From assembly GCA_018882725.1 (NCBI GenBank), contig VERK01000090.1, positions 1 through 8,415 on the forward strand: a stretch of 8,415 nt of DNA. The letters are read 5' to 3'. The position numbers and the translations under genes were made by a program. Below the pieces are notes generated by a model. That model saw only the letters and a program-made list of their open reading frames with translations, was not told where the DNA came from and ran no database searches. The stretch is from Actinomycetota bacterium. Its GTDB lineage: Bacteria; Actinomycetota; Acidimicrobiia; Acidimicrobiales; Ilumatobacteraceae. Shown here in pieces: positions 7,556 through 8,415 of this stretch; position 1 is the stretch's first letter; the number at the start of each line of letters is the position of its first letter.

Positions 7556-8118
7556 CCGTCCACGCCGTCGTCACTGGCGGCGGGACCTCCGGGCACGTTC
7601 TGCCCGCTCTGGCCGTGATCGAAGCGCTCGTCGATCGTGGTCACCCGCTCGACACCTTGCGTTACTTCGGGGCACAACGCGGCGTCGAGACCCGACTCGT
7701 TCCACCGACCGGCGTGCCCCACACTTTTTTCGACGTCGTCGGATTGCAGCGTTCGTTCGACCGGATGTCCGACAACATCGGTTTCGTTCCGCGCCTGCTG
7801 GCCGCGCGTCGTCGAGCGATCGCGATGTTCAAGGCCGATCGACCACGAGTGGTTGTCAGTGTCGGCGGCTACGCGAGCCTCCCCGCGGTTCTGGCCGCGC
7901 GACGTCTGCGCATCCCGATCGTCGTGGTGAGCTACGACCGTCGTCCCGGCCGTTCGAGTGAAATCACCGCGCGCTGGGCCGCGGCCTGTGCCGTGGCGTT
8001 CCCCGATTCACCGTTGCCGCGCGCTCGCCACACCGGCGCACCGGTTCGTCGCGAAATTCGCCGTATCGACCGCACGATCGACCGCCGGGCGGCGGCGGAA
8101 CACGCGACGACGGCCTGA
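7552..8118 (+). CDS. murG: MurG, N-terminal half only (truncated)
   Basis: MurG transfers GlcNAc from UDP-GlcNAc to lipid I, making lipid II at the inner membrane face. This frame encodes only 188 residues against about 350-380 for the family. The N-terminal acceptor domain is clear: the glycine-rich loop TGGGTSGHVLPALAV (8-22), SVGGYASLPAVLAARRL (103-119) and the TGAPVRREI linker (161-169). The usual HEQN-type motif is SYDRRPG (127-133). Homology fades after about residue 183 and the frame ends in HATTA and TGA. The C-terminal UDP-GlcNAc-binding domain (GGSxGA loop and onward) is absent here and from all frames downstream, so the product as drawn could not be active. The ATG overlaps the ftsW stop (ATGA) without a clear Shine-Dalgarno. 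I infer a chimeric join or insertion rather than a native stop. The last few residues are probably foreign. Confidence 0.85.
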   Translation: MTVHAVVTGGGTSGHVLPALAVIEALVDRGHPLDTLRYFGAQRGVETRLVPPTGVPHTFFDVVGLQRSFDRMSDNIGFVPRLLAARRRAIAMFKADRPRVVVSVGGYASLPAVLAARRLRIPIVVVSYDRRPGRSSEITARWAAACAVAFPDSPLPRARHTGAPVRREIRRIDRTIDRRAAAEHATTA

Positions 8119-8158
8119 ACGCGCGGCGCGGCCACGAGACTCATATTGTGTTGTGTTA
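8119..8158 (+). other. Intergenic/junction segment with sharp drop in GC
   Basis: This short segment lies between the premature murG stop and the convergent minus-strand frame. It begins GC-rich and turns abruptly AT-rich: only 7 of the 30 bases at 8141-8170 are G or C, including TGTGT-type repetition and a run of six T at 8164-8169. No stem adjoins the T run, so I do not call a terminator. It is the likeliest place for the boundary between dcw sequence and unrelated sequence. Confidence 0.5.
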
Positions 8159-8415
8159 TTACATTTTTTCGGCGATCGCGAGGGCGATGTGGTCGTCGGG
8201 GTGCGAGACGACGGCCGGCGGGGCAGCTGGCGGCTTGGGAGCGGGTTTGGGCGCGGACACGACCAGCGGCATGGCCACCGGGGGGTCGAGTATGAACCCC
8301 GTCTCGCCGCCGCTGGCGCCGTGGTGCAACATCTGGGCCGCCTCGTACGCGCACCGCCGCACCGCGCAGCACGCAATGACGGCCGTGAACGCGACCGCGC
8401 CGCCGGCAATCAGGC
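8159..8415 (-). CDS. Unrecognised membrane-anchored or lipoprotein-like protein, 5' partial
   Basis: An open frame enters from the right edge and ends at TAA (8161-8159), giving at least 85 residues with its true start probably outside the window. The edge-most residues LIAGGAVAFTAVIACC are a hydrophobic helix, either a membrane anchor or a signal peptide whose VIAC could serve as a lipobox. A short basic segment (VRRCAYEAAQ) and a GETGFILDPP stretch follow. Then come a proline/alanine/lysine spacer (PKPAPKPPAAPPAVV) and a polar end (SHPDDHIALAIAEKM). I do not recognise the family. If translation began inside the window, GTG at 8362-8360 would give 67 residues and lose the helix. It converges on the truncated murG and bears no relation to cell-wall genes, which suggests it belongs to another locus, replicon or genome. 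Confidence 0.45.
   Translation of the reverse strand, partial: LIAGGAVAFTAVIACCAVRRCAYEAAQMLHHGASGGETGFILDPPVAMPLVVSAPKPAPKPPAAPPAVVSHPDDHIALAIAEKM

Noticed and set aside
6320..7560. Shared ATGACCGT at the starts of ftsW and murG as a possible repeat or regulatory element
   Set aside because: It is only eight bases, explained by the ATGA overlap plus a Thr-Val start; flanking bases do not match.
8119..8169. Possible intrinsic terminator using the T6 run at 8164-8169
   Set aside because: No GC-rich inverted repeat lies immediately before the T run; the preceding bases are AT-rich and unstructured by eye.
8119..8415. Frameshifted C-terminal half of MurG in another + frame
   Set aside because: I read the + frames for the GGSxGA loop and later MurG motifs and found none. 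One frame shows Gly/Ala-rich text but no matching order of motifs.

Overview
The window is a stretch of a bacterial dcw (division and cell wall) cluster, read entirely on the + strand from the left edge to about base 8118, followed by roughly 300 bases of unrelated sequence. The DNA is GC-rich, with GTG and TTG starts as well as ATG. MurE carries the DNPR signature of diaminopimelate-adding enzymes, and FtsL, the class B PBP and FtsW all have long arginine/lysine-rich cytoplasmic tails. This fits a high-GC actinobacterium. The MurG and FtsW motif variants make me think of Acidimicrobiia (Ilumatobacter-like), but that placement is from memory of the families and not tested.

Layout: the last codons of an upstream gene (1-17, probably rsmH/mraW by synteny), then ftsL (17-589), a class B PBP/ftsI (586-2481), murE (2483-3916), mraY (3913-4986), murD (4983-6323), ftsW (6320-7555) and the N-terminal half of murG (7552-8118). 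Every junction is an overlap of 1 or 4 bases (TGATG, GTGA, ATGA, TTGA, ATGA, ATGA), except one single-base gap before murE. The cluster therefore looks like one translationally coupled transcript with no room for internal promoters or terminators. No stretch above 300 bases lacks a gene.

The products act in sequence. MurD adds D-Glu and MurE adds diaminopimelate to the UDP-MurNAc peptide. MraY moves the MurNAc-pentapeptide to undecaprenyl phosphate (lipid I), and MurG adds GlcNAc (lipid II). FtsW polymerises lipid II and the FtsI-type PBP cross-links the strands at the septum, with FtsL as a divisome scaffold. MurF, which adds D-Ala-D-Ala and is normally encoded between murE and mraY, is absent; those two genes overlap directly.

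The right end is anomalous. murG stops after its acceptor-binding N-terminal domain, and no frame downstream contains the missing C-terminal domain. An AT-rich patch (8141-8170) follows, then a minus-strand open frame (8159 to beyond 8415) for an unrecognised membrane-anchored, proline-rich protein. This is most simply a chimeric join or contig-end artefact near 8100-8145; a real insertion into murG is the alternative. I found no RNA genes, CRISPR array, IS element or defence system. Apart from the murF gap and the right-end break, this is an ordinary core-genome region.
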